A DNA stretch of 64,000 bases from Catenulispora acidiphila DSM 44928 (lineage in GTDB: Bacteria; Actinomycetota; Actinomycetes; Streptomycetales; Catenulisporaceae), in assembly GCF_000024025.1 (NCBI RefSeq), contig NC_013131.1, positions 3,906,001 through 3,970,000 of the forward strand. Reading direction: 5' to 3'. The notes below the pieces were generated by a model that did not search any database, had not been told where the DNA came from, and saw nothing but the letters and a program-made list of their open reading frames with translations. The stretch's first letter is position 1. Each line of letters opens with the position of its first letter. Both the position numbers and the translations under genes were made by a program. Of the stretch, positions 34,072-42,856 are shown piece by piece.

Positions 34072-35676
34072 TCAGCCCACCGTGACCTGGATGCTGTGAT
34101 AGCCCGTCGCCCCGTCGGGCAGCGTGTCCTGAATTACCGGCGTCTCTAGCGTCCCCGTGCCGTCGGTGCAGCGGACGGTCAGCGTGTGCGAGCCCTTCGT
34201 CGCCTGCCACGGGTAAGACCACTGCCGCCAGGTGTCCGGAGTGTCGGCGGTCGCGAGGTTCGCAGTCACCCACGGTCCCTTGTCGACCTGCACCTCGACC
34301 CCGGCGACACCCCGGTGCGTAGCCCACGCCACCCCGGCGACGACGATCGTCCCGGCCGTCAGCGACGCTCCCGTCCCCGGGACGTCGATCCGCGACGCGG
34401 TCTTCACCGGCGCCTGCTGCGACCACCCCTCGCTCACCCAGAAGCCGCTCTCCGCGGCGAAGGTGGTGAGTTTGAGATCGACGACCCACTTCGTCGCCGA
34501 GACGTACCCATACAGGCCGGGAACCAGCATCCGGCAGGGAAAACCGTGCTCGACCGGCAGCGTCTGACCGTTCATCGCCACCGCCAGCATCGCCTGGCGG
34601 CCGTCGAGCACCGCCTCCACCGGCGTGCCGATCGTCATGCCGTCGAAGGATGTGCACATGATCTGATCCGCCCCGGCCCGCACCCCGGCCCGGCGCAGCA
34701 ACGGCGCCAGCGGCGCGCCGAGCCAGCGGGCATTGCCGCAATACGGACCGCCGATCGTGTTCGACACGCAGGTCAGCGTCAGATCGTGCTCCTCCAGCGG
34801 CATCCGGAGCAGGTCCTCGAAACTGATCGAGACCGGCCGGTCCACCATGCCGTGGATCCGCAGCATCCACTCGCGCGGATCGACCTGCGGAACCGTCATC
34901 GCCGTGTCGACGCGGTAGAACTGAGCGTTCGGCGTGAAGAAGGGCTCGAGGTCGGGGACATCCGGATGAGCCGAGGCGGGCACCTCCGGCAGCCGTACGG
35001 CAGGCTCGGGCAGGACCACGTTGGCGCGCGCCGGAGCGACGGTGTAGCGCGAGTTGAGCCACGCGCGGCTGCCGAAGCCGCCGACCAGCGCGCCCGCACC
35101 GGTCCCCCCAAGCGTCACCAGGAAGTGGCGTCGCTGAGCGGGATCGCCGGCCGGCTTGCGGACCTGTGCTTGCTGACTCCAAATGGTGAGCCACCACAAC
35201 ACCGCGACAGTGGCTCCGCCTGCCAGCAGCGCGGGAAACCAGGTACCGAAGCCGACGACCGGCCGCGTGAACGCCGCGATCAGACCGACCACGCCGAACG
35301 CGGCAGCCAGCCCGGTCGCGATGCGCAAGTGCCGCCGAGCCAGCACCCCGACCAGCGCCGAGACCACCGCGATCGTGATGTAGATGCCGGTCAGCAGGGC
35401 GGATTTATCGTGCGTGCCGAAGGTGCGGATCGCCTGTTCCTTCAGCCACGCCGGGCTCAGATCGATGGCCCATTCCCCGACCGCGACGGCCGGCGCGATC
35501 GGCGTGCCAGACACGAACTCCGCGGAAATCGCCGCGCCGAGTTCGCCCACTGCGACGCCCACGGCGGCGGCGAGCAACCCGATCAGCCCGCCAAGCAGCC
35601 ATGCGACGCGGCGGCGCTCGGCGTTGGTCTCGGTTCCGGGATCAGCCTCGGTCCCCGGCTCCTGTGATGACGGCAT
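34072..35676 (-). CDS. Membrane-anchored molybdopterin oxidoreductase (sulfite-oxidase type)
   Basis: A 534-residue protein. The first 200 residues contain four to five membrane helices (LLGGLIGLLAAAVGVAVG, GIYITIAVVSALVGVLA), followed by an Arg-rich linker and a periplasm-type molybdopterin domain (residues 240-420). The molybdenum ligand is Cys in LTLTCVSNTIGGPYCGN; GFPCRMLVPGLYGYVSATKW is the usual family signature. The last 100 residues form the Ig-like dimerisation domain. Helices plus a SUOX-type domain is a common actinomycete layout; the substrate is unknown. The small membrane gene 3 bases upstream is probably cotranscribed. Confidence 0.9.
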   Translation of the reverse strand: MPSSQEPGTEADPGTETNAERRRVAWLLGGLIGLLAAAVGVAVGELGAAISAEFVSGTPIAPAVAVGEWAIDLSPAWLKEQAIRTFGTHDKSALLTGIYITIAVVSALVGVLARRHLRIATGLAAAFGVVGLIAAFTRPVVGFGTWFPALLAGGATVAVLWWLTIWSQQAQVRKPAGDPAQRRHFLVTLGGTGAGALVGGFGSRAWLNSRYTVAPARANVVLPEPAVRLPEVPASAHPDVPDLEPFFTPNAQFYRVDTAMTVPQVDPREWMLRIHGMVDRPVSISFEDLLRMPLEEHDLTLTCVSNTIGGPYCGNARWLGAPLAPLLRRAGVRAGADQIMCTSFDGMTIGTPVEAVLDGRQAMLAVAMNGQTLPVEHGFPCRMLVPGLYGYVSATKWVVDLKLTTFAAESGFWVSEGWSQQAPVKTASRIDVPGTGASLTAGTIVVAGVAWATHRGVAGVEVQVDKGPWVTANLATADTPDTWRQWSYPWQATKGSHTLTVRCTDGTGTLETPVIQDTLPDGATGYHSIQVTVG

Positions 35677-35679
35677 CGG

Positions 35680-35880
35680 TTACCGCGGTCCCCGGTTCCG
35701 CAGCCGCCAGGCCCAGACGAGCAGCCCCAGCCCGACGACGACCACGACCACCCCGAGCCCGGTGTACTGGGAATGGCCGGTCATCGTCGACCCGTGCATC
35801 TTGCCGGACCCCTGAGCGATCCACACGCCCCCGATCACGATCAGAACGATGCCGAGTACGCCGCGAACCCATAACCCCAT
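35680..35880 (-). CDS. Small two-helix membrane protein
   Basis: A 66-residue protein with two hydrophobic helices (LGIVLIVIGGVWIAQG and YTGLGVVVVVVGLGLLVW) and a basic tail (RLRNRGPR). The middle (KMHGSTMTGHSQY) is polar. It ends three bases before the molybdopterin oxidoreductase start and may be its partner subunit. Such proteins are common and unnamed in actinomycetes. The start at 35880 (MGLWVRG) is chosen; ATG 35892 is possible. Confidence 0.7.
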   Translation of the reverse strand: MGLWVRGVLGIVLIVIGGVWIAQGSGKMHGSTMTGHSQYTGLGVVVVVVGLGLLVWAWRLRNRGPR

Positions 35881-36008
35881 CACGTGCTCCATTCACCGGT
35901 GGAAGGCATCGCCTCGACAAGACACGTACAGCAGGGCCGCGGGGTTCATTCCTCGCGGGCCTCGGACCATAGCATCACAGGGAGCGCAAGTCCGGATTCC
36001 TTCCTCTC

Positions 36009-36037
36009 TTGACGGTCAAGATGCGCTATGCGCTAAT
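36009..36037 (+). promoter_or_regulatory. Candidate promoter of the P450-terpene operon
   Basis: TTGACG at 36009-36014 and GCTAAT at 36032-36037 are 17 bases apart, about 45 bases upstream of the P450 start. The -35 forms part of TTGACGGTCAA, a near-palindrome that could also be an operator. Only consensus matching supports this. Confidence 0.35.
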
Positions 36038-36081
36038 GACCGCAGGAAAGAGGCATACATGCCGTGGGGGGCACCTGACTC

Positions 36082-37521
36082 ATGCCGAAATCTTCTGTTC
36101 CAGGAACTGCCTCGGAGGGGCACTCGCAGGAGGCTGTTTCAGCCGCTTCCTCGGCACCATCAGCCGTAGCGTCCACCGCACCCGGGTTCCGTCCGCTGCT
36201 CGGCCATAGCTGGCAGCTGGTCCGCGACCCGCTCGGCTGGCTCGACAAATGCCGTCAGGCCGGACCGGTCCTGCGGGTGAAGCTCGGCCCGCGCGCCGCC
36301 TACCTGGTCACCGATCCGGACCTGGTGCACCGCGTCCTCACCGATCCGGCCTTCGAGAAGGGCGGTCCGCTGATGGACGCCGCCCGCGATCTGCTCGGCA
36401 ACGGACTGGCGACCTGCTGGCGGGAGGACCACCGCCGTCAGCGCCCCCTGATGCAGCCGGCGTTCACCTTGCCGCGCATCGCCGGGTACGCCGAGGTCAT
36501 GCGCGAGGAGGCGGCTCAGCTGACCGCGACGTGGACGCCGCACCGCGAGACCGACCTGATCGACGACCTGTCCAGCGCCACGCTGCGCGTCATGATCCGT
36601 GCCATGCTGCCGACCGCCGATGCGGAGGCCGCCGGCAAGGTCGCCCAGCAGGTCCGTATTCTTCTGGACGGCGCCCTGCTGCGCGCGGCCGTCCCGTTCC
36701 CGTTCCTGTTCCGGCTGCCGACGCCGGGCAACCGCCGCTTCGATCGGGCCCGCCGGGACACCTTCGCCGCCGCCGACCGTATCGTGGCGACGGCGCGGGC
36801 GAAGCCGGACGCCAGCGGACTGCTCTCCGCGCTCATCACCTCCGACGGCAGCGCGCCCGACGGCTCGGACGCCTTCACCGACGAGGACCTGCGCGACCAG
36901 GTCATGACCTTGCTCTCCGCCGGCGGTGACACGACCGCCACTACGCTGGCGTGGGCGTTCCACCTGCTGGCCACGCATCCGGAGGCCGAACGCCGCCTGC
37001 ACGAGGAACTCGACACGGTGCTCGACGGCGCCATCGCAGGGCCCGACGACCTGCCGCGCCTGCCGTTCACCCGGAACGTGGTGTCCGAGACCCTGCGGCT
37101 CTACCCGCCGGTCTGGATGATGAGCAGGATCACCATCGCCGACGTCGACCTCGAAGGGTGCCGGCTGCCGGCCGACACCGAGGTCTTCTTCAGCTCCTAC
37201 CAGCTCCACCACGACCCGCGGCACTTCCCGGACCCCGAGGCGTTCGACCCCGACCGCTGGGACCGGCGCGAGCCTGGGGACCGGCACTCCTTCATCCCGT
37301 TCCACTCCGGCAGCCGCAAGTGCATGGGCAACACCTTCGCCCTGACCGAGGCCGCCATCATGCTCAGCGCCGTCGCCTCCGTCTGGCGGTTCCGGCCGAC
37401 GCCGCGCCATGACGCCCGCCCGCGTCCGCCCCGGTCCATGACCCCGGCCGATGTGCACCTGGTCCCGGAACCGCGACCGGGCCGCCTGAGCGAAACGCGA
37501 GGTATCCATGCCGGCCGATGA
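36082..37521 (+). CDS. Cytochrome P450, terpene-cluster type
   Basis: A 479-residue class I P450. The I-helix oxygen-binding motif is AGGDTTATTLAW (about residue 280), the K-helix ETLRLYPPVW, and the haem loop FHSGSRKCMG with Cys414. The first 35 residues are a Ser/Ala-rich tail without a membrane helix. P450s of this length and signature, next to terpene synthases, oxidise the cyclised terpene (for example pentalenene-type oxygenases). The terpene synthase ATG lies 14 bases inside its 3' end, so the genes are translationally coupled. No obvious ribosome site precedes ATG 36082. Confidence 0.9.
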   Translation: MPKSSVPGTASEGHSQEAVSAASSAPSAVASTAPGFRPLLGHSWQLVRDPLGWLDKCRQAGPVLRVKLGPRAAYLVTDPDLVHRVLTDPAFEKGGPLMDAARDLLGNGLATCWREDHRRQRPLMQPAFTLPRIAGYAEVMREEAAQLTATWTPHRETDLIDDLSSATLRVMIRAMLPTADAEAAGKVAQQVRILLDGALLRAAVPFPFLFRLPTPGNRRFDRARRDTFAAADRIVATARAKPDASGLLSALITSDGSAPDGSDAFTDEDLRDQVMTLLSAGGDTTATTLAWAFHLLATHPEAERRLHEELDTVLDGAIAGPDDLPRLPFTRNVVSETLRLYPPVWMMSRITIADVDLEGCRLPADTEVFFSSYQLHHDPRHFPDPEAFDPDRWDRREPGDRHSFIPFHSGSRKCMGNTFALTEAAIMLSAVASVWRFRPTPRHDARPRPPRSMTPADVHLVPEPRPGRLSETRGIHAGR

Positions 37522-38545
37522 GATCACCCGGCTGTTCGACCTGCCGGAGTTCCGCCTCCTGCCCGGGGAACGGAGGGCCGCCTGGGGTCCCGAGCTCGAC
37601 GACCACGTGATCGACTTCGCCTGCCGGACCGGGTTGCTGACGACGCCGGCGGCCCGGCGGTACTACGCCTCGCAGCGGATCGGGACGATGTGCGCCTACG
37701 TCGTCCCCGGCGCGCTCTCGCCGCGCCGGTATGAGATCTACGGCGAGCTGATGACGTGGTTCTTCATCTACGACGACTGGGCCGAACAGCTCGGGAACCA
37801 CCTCTCGCCGCAGCAGGTGTCCGGCGTGACCGACGTCGTCCACACCTGGTTCGCCGAGGACGAGCGCGACGTCGTCATGCTCGATGCGCCTCTGGCTCAG
37901 AGCATGCGCGGGATCTGGGCGAAGCTCCAGGAGGACACCTCGCTGGAGTGGCGCCGGCGGCTGCTGGCCGAGACCGACGGGTATCTGAGAACCGCCGCGG
38001 AGGAGGCGATCCTGGTCAGCACCGGCCGGGTGAACTCCTTCGGCAAGGCCAGCGAACTGCGGCCGACCGCCACCGCGGCGGCGCCGGTGTTCATGATGGC
38101 CGAGCACTCCTACGGCATCGAGATCCCGATGGACGTCGTCCGGCATCCGTTGGTGCGGAAGGCGATGCGTGCCGCCGCCGCGGCCATCGCGTACGGCAAC
38201 GACATCATCGGGCTGAAGTCGGATCTGCTGCGCGGCATCCGCGACAACCTGGTTCTGTCGCTGCAGCAGGAGTACGGCGGCGATCTGCAGCTGAACGTCG
38301 AGCGGGCCGCCGAGCACTACCAGCGCGCCGCCGGGACGCTCACGGCTCTGCGCGAGGACCCGGAGGCCGGCGGAAGGGAAGACGTGGCGGTCTTCTTCCA
38401 GATCCTGGAGGACTGGGTGTACGAGGGCGTCAAATGGCAGCTCCGCGACACCGACCGGTACAGCTCGACGGTGCGGCTGACGCAGGAGGAGAATCCGAAC
38501 CAGCTCCTGGCCTTGGCGGCATCCTCCGCGCTCGCGGACTGCTGA
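37508..38545 (+). CDS. Class I terpene synthase (cyclase)
   Basis: A 345-residue all-helical terpene cyclase. The first metal motif is FFIYDDWAEQ (Asp89, Asp90, Glu93). The second site, NDIIGLKSD (Asn231, Asp232, ..., Asp239), lacks the standard Ser/Thr and Glu of NDxxSxxxE: these are Gly235 and Asp239. A C-terminal RY pair (TDRYSS) is present. The product cannot be predicted; diterpene or sesquiterpene would both fit. It overlaps the P450 gene and is followed after six bases by the prenyl diphosphate synthase. Confidence 0.88.
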   Translation: MPADEITRLFDLPEFRLLPGERRAAWGPELDDHVIDFACRTGLLTTPAARRYYASQRIGTMCAYVVPGALSPRRYEIYGELMTWFFIYDDWAEQLGNHLSPQQVSGVTDVVHTWFAEDERDVVMLDAPLAQSMRGIWAKLQEDTSLEWRRRLLAETDGYLRTAAEEAILVSTGRVNSFGKASELRPTATAAAPVFMMAEHSYGIEIPMDVVRHPLVRKAMRAAAAAIAYGNDIIGLKSDLLRGIRDNLVLSLQQEYGGDLQLNVERAAEHYQRAAGTLTALREDPEAGGREDVAVFFQILEDWVYEGVKWQLRDTDRYSSTVRLTQEENPNQLLALAASSALADC

Positions 38546-38551
38546 GCCGCC

Positions 38552-39598
38552 ATGACCGACATTCTTCTGCCCGTCCCCGCCCTGAGCACCGCGCCGACCG
38601 CCGAAGAGATCCTGGCCCACGCCAGAAGCATGGTCGAGCCCGCGCACCGCAAGGCGGTCGGCGATCTGCCCGCGAGCGTCCGGATCGTCGCCGGCTACCA
38701 CATCGGCTGGTGGGAGGCCGATGGCACGCCGCGCCGGACCTCCGGCAAAGCCCTGCGTCCGGCCCTGACCCTGGGGTGCGCGGCCGCCGCCGGAGCCGCC
38801 GACCTGACCGAGGCCGTCCCCGCCGCGGTCGCCGTCGAGCTGGTCCACGACTTCTCCCTGCTCCACGACGACATCATGGACGCCGACCCGACCCGCCGGC
38901 ACCGCCCGGCGGCGTGGACGCAGTTCGGCGTCCCGCTCGCGGTCCTGGCCGGCGACGCGCTGCTCACCGACGCCGTCCGCCTGGCCGCGACCGGGACGCG
39001 CGGCGCCCTGGCGGCGCGGATCGTCGCCGACGCGCTGCGCGACCTGTGCCGGGGTCAGGCTGCTGACATCGCCTTCGAGCAGCGCGACGACGTCGCACTC
39101 GAGGAGTGCCTGGCGATGGCCGCGGACAAGACCGGAGCCCTGCTCGGCGCCGCGTGCCACCTCGGCGCGGTGGCCGCCGGCGCCGACCCCGCCACCGCGC
39201 ACTGCTAACTCCGCTTCGGTCGCGACCTCGGACTGGCCTTCCAACTGGTCGACGACCTCTTGGGCATCTGGGGCGACCCCCGCACCACCGGCAAACCCGC
39301 CGGCGCGGACCTCGTCGCCCGCAAGAAGTCGCTACCGGTGACCGCGGCCCTCGCCTCGGGCACCCCAGCCGCCGAGCACCTCCGCACCCTGCTCCGCAGC
39401 CACGAACCCCTCAACCCCGCCACGGTCCGCCGCGCAGCCGACCTCATCGAGCACGCCGGCGGCCGCGCATGGGCCGAGAACGCCGCCGCGCAACGGGTTC
39501 GATCCGCACTGGAGTCGCTGGCCGCTGCCGATCCCCGGCCGCAGCCCGCCGCTGATCTACGGACGCTGGCTCGGTTTCTCACCGGACGGGATCACTGA
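38552..39598 (+). pseudogene. Polyprenyl diphosphate synthase interrupted by an in-frame TAA
   Basis: The frame encodes a trans-prenyltransferase of about 348 codons that would supply FPP or GGPP to the upstream cyclase. The first aspartate-rich motif LLHDDIMDADPTRRH lies at about residue 107. The frame is stopped by TAA at 39206-39208 (codon 219, after ATAHC), yet resumes at once in the same frame with [19 protein letters not shown], the second aspartate-rich region, and goes on to [10 protein letters not shown]. Without the second motif the enzyme is inactive, so the gene is broken unless the stop is a sequencing error or is read through. An ATG at 39260 lies too late to rescue it. Confidence 0.85.
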
Positions 39599-39833
39599 GG
39601 TCGGTGCGGTGAGCGGGGTTCGGCGATCGGTGACCAGCGAGGTGAGTGAGTCGGGGGAGTTCGGCGGAGTCGGCGGAGTCGGCGGCGGAGCTTAGTCGGC
39701 TTGTCGCGCGGCCGGCTCGGCCAACTCGGCTGGCTCGCTTTCTCACTGGACGGGATCACTGAGGCCGGCGCTGTGAGCGGAGCTCGGCGACCGGTGAGGT
39801 GGGTGAGTCGGGGAGTTCAGCGGAGTTCAGCGT
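39568..39833. repeat. Duplicated 3' end of the prenyl synthase gene
   Basis: About 100 bp beginning GGCTCG(G/C)TTTCTCAC at 39568 recur from 39732 to about 39833 with roughly 85-90 percent identity. The first copy includes the last codons of the prenyl synthase. In the second copy the same ten codons ([10 protein letters not shown] and stop) are kept with only silent changes. The remaining 60 bases between copies are low-complexity GGAGTTCGGC-type sequence. There is no gene between the two neighbours. Confidence 0.75.
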
Positions 39834-39853
39834 CGGCGGAGCTCAGTCGCTCA

Positions 39854-40933
39854 CTAACCCAGCCGCGCGGCCAGGTCGTCCACCTTCGTTTCGAAGAAGC
39901 CCTGGCGGCGGGTGTCGGTGTAGCCGATTGCGTGGTTCACGGCGATCATGTGGATGTTGTCGGAGGCGGTGGCTGTTGTCACGCGTTGCACGGCGGGTCG
40001 TTCGGTGACCAGGCTGCGGAGTAGTTCGGCCTTCATTGCGCGGCCTAGGCGGTGGCCGCGGTGCGGGTGGTGCACGGCGGTGTCCAGCTGTTGGGCGTGG
40101 GTGGGGTCGGCGGGGCGGAGGACGAGTTCGGTGATTCCGGCGACGTCGCCGCTTGACTCGTGGATGGCCACGGCCTGTCGGTACTCCTGGCCGGACTCGG
40201 CGAACAAGGCTTCCTCCGCGCGGACGCGCTCCGGCGTCCAGGCCATGGGTTCCCACTCGTGGTCTTGGGACGGGGCGTCGGCGATGGCTGTGCGCGCGCG
40301 GGCGTAGGAGACGAGGGAGTCCTCGGGTACGGCGCCGTTCCAGCTCTCCACGCGGTAGCCCTGCGGCGCCGGGATGTCCCACAGCGTCCGATCGGCGGCG
40401 GCGACGTCGAGTGTCTGCACCAGACCGCGGATGGTGCAGACCGCGCCCATCGCCTCGGCGAACCGCTCGCCGTCGGCGTCGGTGGTGACGTTCATCGCCA
40501 GCACGCGGGTCCGTCCGGCCGCCTGGATCGAGGGCAGTACCGCGCGCAGGAACGCGGTGCCGATCCCCTGGCGGCGGCGGTCGGGGTCGACCTCGAGGAA
40601 GACGATCGCGGTATCAGTGTTCTCCTGCTCCGGCATCGACACCTGCCCGAAGCCGACCAGCTCGCCCGCGTCGCCGCGCGCCAGCCAGAAGATCCGCGCG
40701 GCCAGGGCGGCGGCGTCGACCTCGGTCATGAGCGCGATGGTCGCGGCCAGAGAGAGCGGCGGCGTCCCGGGGCGGTCGAGGGCGAAGATGCGGGCCCGCA
40801 TCTCGGTGATCGCCTCGTAGTCCGCCTCGGTCATGGCGTCCGGGTCGAAAAGAGCGAAATTCACGTCGGCATACCCCGTAGCTGAGCGGACAAGAACGCC
40901 GCTCAGCTTGTTGGCCCGGAGTAGTGGCGTCAA
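39854..40933 (-). CDS. Double GNAT-family acetyltransferase
   Basis: A 359-residue protein made of two GNAT domains. The first (about 30-180) contains the acetyl-CoA loop DPDRRRQGIGTAFL; the second (190-355) contains HPHRGHRLGRAMKAELL followed by NHAIGYTDTRRQGFFETKV. Tandem GNAT proteins of this kind occur widely in actinomycetes, often as resistance or small-molecule acetyltransferases; the target is unknown. The start may be ATG 40933 or GTG 40864; the second would begin VNFALFDPDAM. Confidence 0.88.
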   Translation of the reverse strand: MTPLLRANKLSGVLVRSATGYADVNFALFDPDAMTEADYEAITEMRARIFALDRPGTPPLSLAATIALMTEVDAAALAARIFWLARGDAGELVGFGQVSMPEQENTDTAIVFLEVDPDRRRQGIGTAFLRAVLPSIQAAGRTRVLAMNVTTDADGERFAEAMGAVCTIRGLVQTLDVAAADRTLWDIPAPQGYRVESWNGAVPEDSLVSYARARTAIADAPSQDHEWEPMAWTPERVRAEEALFAESGQEYRQAVAIHESSGDVAGITELVLRPADPTHAQQLDTAVHHPHRGHRLGRAMKAELLRSLVTERPAVQRVTTATASDNIHMIAVNHAIGYTDTRRQGFFETKVDDLAARLG

Positions 40934-40939
40934 AGGGAT

Positions 40940-42250
40940 TTAGGCACTGTGCGCCGCCGGTGGAAGCGCCTTTCCCACCGTGACCGGGAGCGCGGCGAGG
41001 GAGCGCTGGCGGTGGCTCGATCGCCAGACCAGGTCTTCCGACGGGACGGCCAGCGCCAGGTCGGGCAGTCTGGTCAGCAGCGTCCACAGCGCGATGCTCA
41101 CTTCGAGGCGAGCCAGGGGTGCGCCGAGGCAGTAGTGCACGCCGTGTCCGAAGGTGACGTGTCCTGGAGTCGCGTTGGCGCTCGCCGTAGCCGTAGCCGT
41201 CGCCTTCGGGTCGCGGTTCGCCGAGCTGACCGACAACAGGACAGTGTCGCCTGCCGGGATCACGACGCCGTCGCCGAGCGCCACGTCCTCGGTCGGGCGG
41301 CGGATCGCAGTCGTGCCCGGCTGATCGCGGCGCAGGATCTCCTCGGTCAGGGCGGCCATGCCCGGCGTGTGCGGGTTCGGCTCCGCGCGGACCGCGGCTG
41401 CGGCAGCGGGGTCGGTGAGAAGCCGGGCTACCGCGGCACTGATGACGTGCACCGAGTTCTCGTAGCCCGCGAACAGAATCAGGAACGCCAGCGAGAGGAG
41501 TTCGTCCTCGGACAGCCGGTCCTCGCCGTCGCGCGCCGCGATCATCGCCGAGAGGAGGTCGTCCGCCGGGTCGTCCCGCTTGGCTGCCAGGAGTCCGGAC
41601 AGCAATCCGATGATGCCGCGCATCGTCGCGGCGAGGTCCGACGGACCGTACTCGCCCGGGGCCAGCAGCACTTGCGTGTAGCCGCGCAGCGTCACGCCCT
41701 GCTCGCCGGGCACGCCCAGCAGATCGCAGACCACTGCGATGGGGACCGGCGCGGCGTAGGCGGCGACCAGGTCCGTCACGTCGGCGTCGGCGTCGGCATC
41801 GACGTCCGCCTCCGTCTCGGCCTCCGTATCAGCATCCTGACCTTCCGCCGCCAACGCATCGACGAACGCATCCACCTGCGCCTGAATCCGCTCCCGAAGC
41901 CCTTCGACCCGCCGCGCTGTGAACGCCGACGCCACCAGCCGCCGCAGCCGCGCGTGATCCCCGCCGTCGAGGTTCAGCAGGTTCGCCTCCAGCGCCGGCG
42001 GCAGCCCGAACCCCTCATAGCCGGCCAGCGACGCCTTCTTGTTCAATGCCAACCGCGGATCGGCGAGCAGGGTCCGCACATCGTCGTACCGGCTGACGAC
42101 CCATACCCGCTCCCCGCCCGCGAGCCGCGCGCAGTGCACGCCCCCGGGCTCGCCGTGCAGCCGCTCAGCCACCGTCGCATGATCGGCGCCCAGCACCGGC
42201 ATGAGCGCGCGGGCGATATCGGCGTCTTTGACGGTCACAGGGCACTCCAT
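40940..42250 (-). CDS. Cytochrome P450 with acidic repeat insert
   Basis: A 436-residue bacterial P450. The I-helix motif is LFAGYENSVHVI, with Glu-Asn instead of the usual Glu/Asp-Thr, the K-helix EEILRRDQPG has Glu-Ile-Leu-Arg, and the haem loop is FGHGVHYCLGAPLAR with Cys374. Two low-complexity segments are inserted: GQDADTEAETEADVDADADA (about 158-178) and KATATATASANA before the haem region. The start is ATG 42250 (MECPVTVKD). Its role and partner are unknown. Confidence 0.88.
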   Translation of the reverse strand: MECPVTVKDADIARALMPVLGADHATVAERLHGEPGGVHCARLAGGERVWVVSRYDDVRTLLADPRLALNKKASLAGYEGFGLPPALEANLLNLDGGDHARLRRLVASAFTARRVEGLRERIQAQVDAFVDALAAEGQDADTEAETEADVDADADADVTDLVAAYAAPVPIAVVCDLLGVPGEQGVTLRGYTQVLLAPGEYGPSDLAATMRGIIGLLSGLLAAKRDDPADDLLSAMIAARDGEDRLSEDELLSLAFLILFAGYENSVHVISAAVARLLTDPAAAAAVRAEPNPHTPGMAALTEEILRRDQPGTTAIRRPTEDVALGDGVVIPAGDTVLLSVSSANRDPKATATATASANATPGHVTFGHGVHYCLGAPLARLEVSIALWTLLTRLPDLALAVPSEDLVWRSSHRQRSLAALPVTVGKALPPAAHSA

Positions 42251-42291
42251 GTCGCGCGGTGCGGGAAAGATCGGTACAGCTGGAACCGTAC

Positions 42292-42795
42292 TCAAAACCT
42301 CCGAGTGAACGGCGACGGCTTGCGCATCCGCACCAGAAGCAGCAGGGGAATCAGGACGTAGGGCAGATTGAAGGCCAGGAACTTGGTGGGATTCCCGGTC
42401 CGCATCGCGGCCTCGCCGAAGAACTCCACGCCGAAGACGACGATGCCGGTCAGGGTGACGATCATCGTCGCGTAGATCACCGCGAAGAGCTGGATCCAGT
42501 TCCGGCCGGTGATCAGGGCGACGACGAGCACGATGTAGAAGGGCATGTAGACGAAGGCCGACAGGCCGGTCACGATGCGCATCCAGTCCGGCGGGTGCAT
42601 GAACAGCGGGTCGGCGTCGTGGGCGTACCAGTAGTTGGAGCGGACGAAGAAGTTGCCGCCGGGGTGGGAGAAGTCGACCCCGACGGTGGGCAGCAGGTCG
42701 CTGATACAGGACGTCACAACGAACGCCGAGAACACGACCGCGAAGAAGACGTCGATCTTGCGTTCCCGCAGGGGGAGGGTCACCGCGTCGGCCAT
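42292..42795 (-). CDS. EXPERA-like four-helix membrane protein
   Basis: A 167-residue integral membrane protein with four predicted helices. The pattern VRSNYWYAHDADPLFMHPPD between the first two helices, and FYIVLVVALITGRNW, agree with the EXPERA (emopamil-binding-protein-like) family, some members of which isomerise sterols or bind small lipophiles. The catalytic residues are not certain here. It stands alone between P450 and a divergent reductase-like gene. Confidence 0.7.
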   Translation of the reverse strand: MADAVTLPLRERKIDVFFAVVFSAFVVTSCISDLLPTVGVDFSHPGGNFFVRSNYWYAHDADPLFMHPPDWMRIVTGLSAFVYMPFYIVLVVALITGRNWIQLFAVIYATMIVTLTGIVVFGVEFFGEAAMRTGNPTKFLAFNLPYVLIPLLLLVRMRKPSPFTRRF

Positions 42796-42856
42796 GGCCC
42801 GATCGTAAGGCGGGGCGGTACTGCCCTTCTAGCATGCGGCGCCTTACAGTCGGCCC

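Noticed and set aside
34186-35667. Long plus-strand frame opposite the molybdopterin oxidoreductase
   Set aside because: The minus-strand protein has the full cofactor motifs and membrane helices; the other frame is Arg/Pro-rich with no motif.
39260-39598. A separate 112-codon gene after the TAA
   Set aside because: It is the continuation of the prenyl synthase in the same frame and carries half a domain, so it is treated as part of the broken gene.
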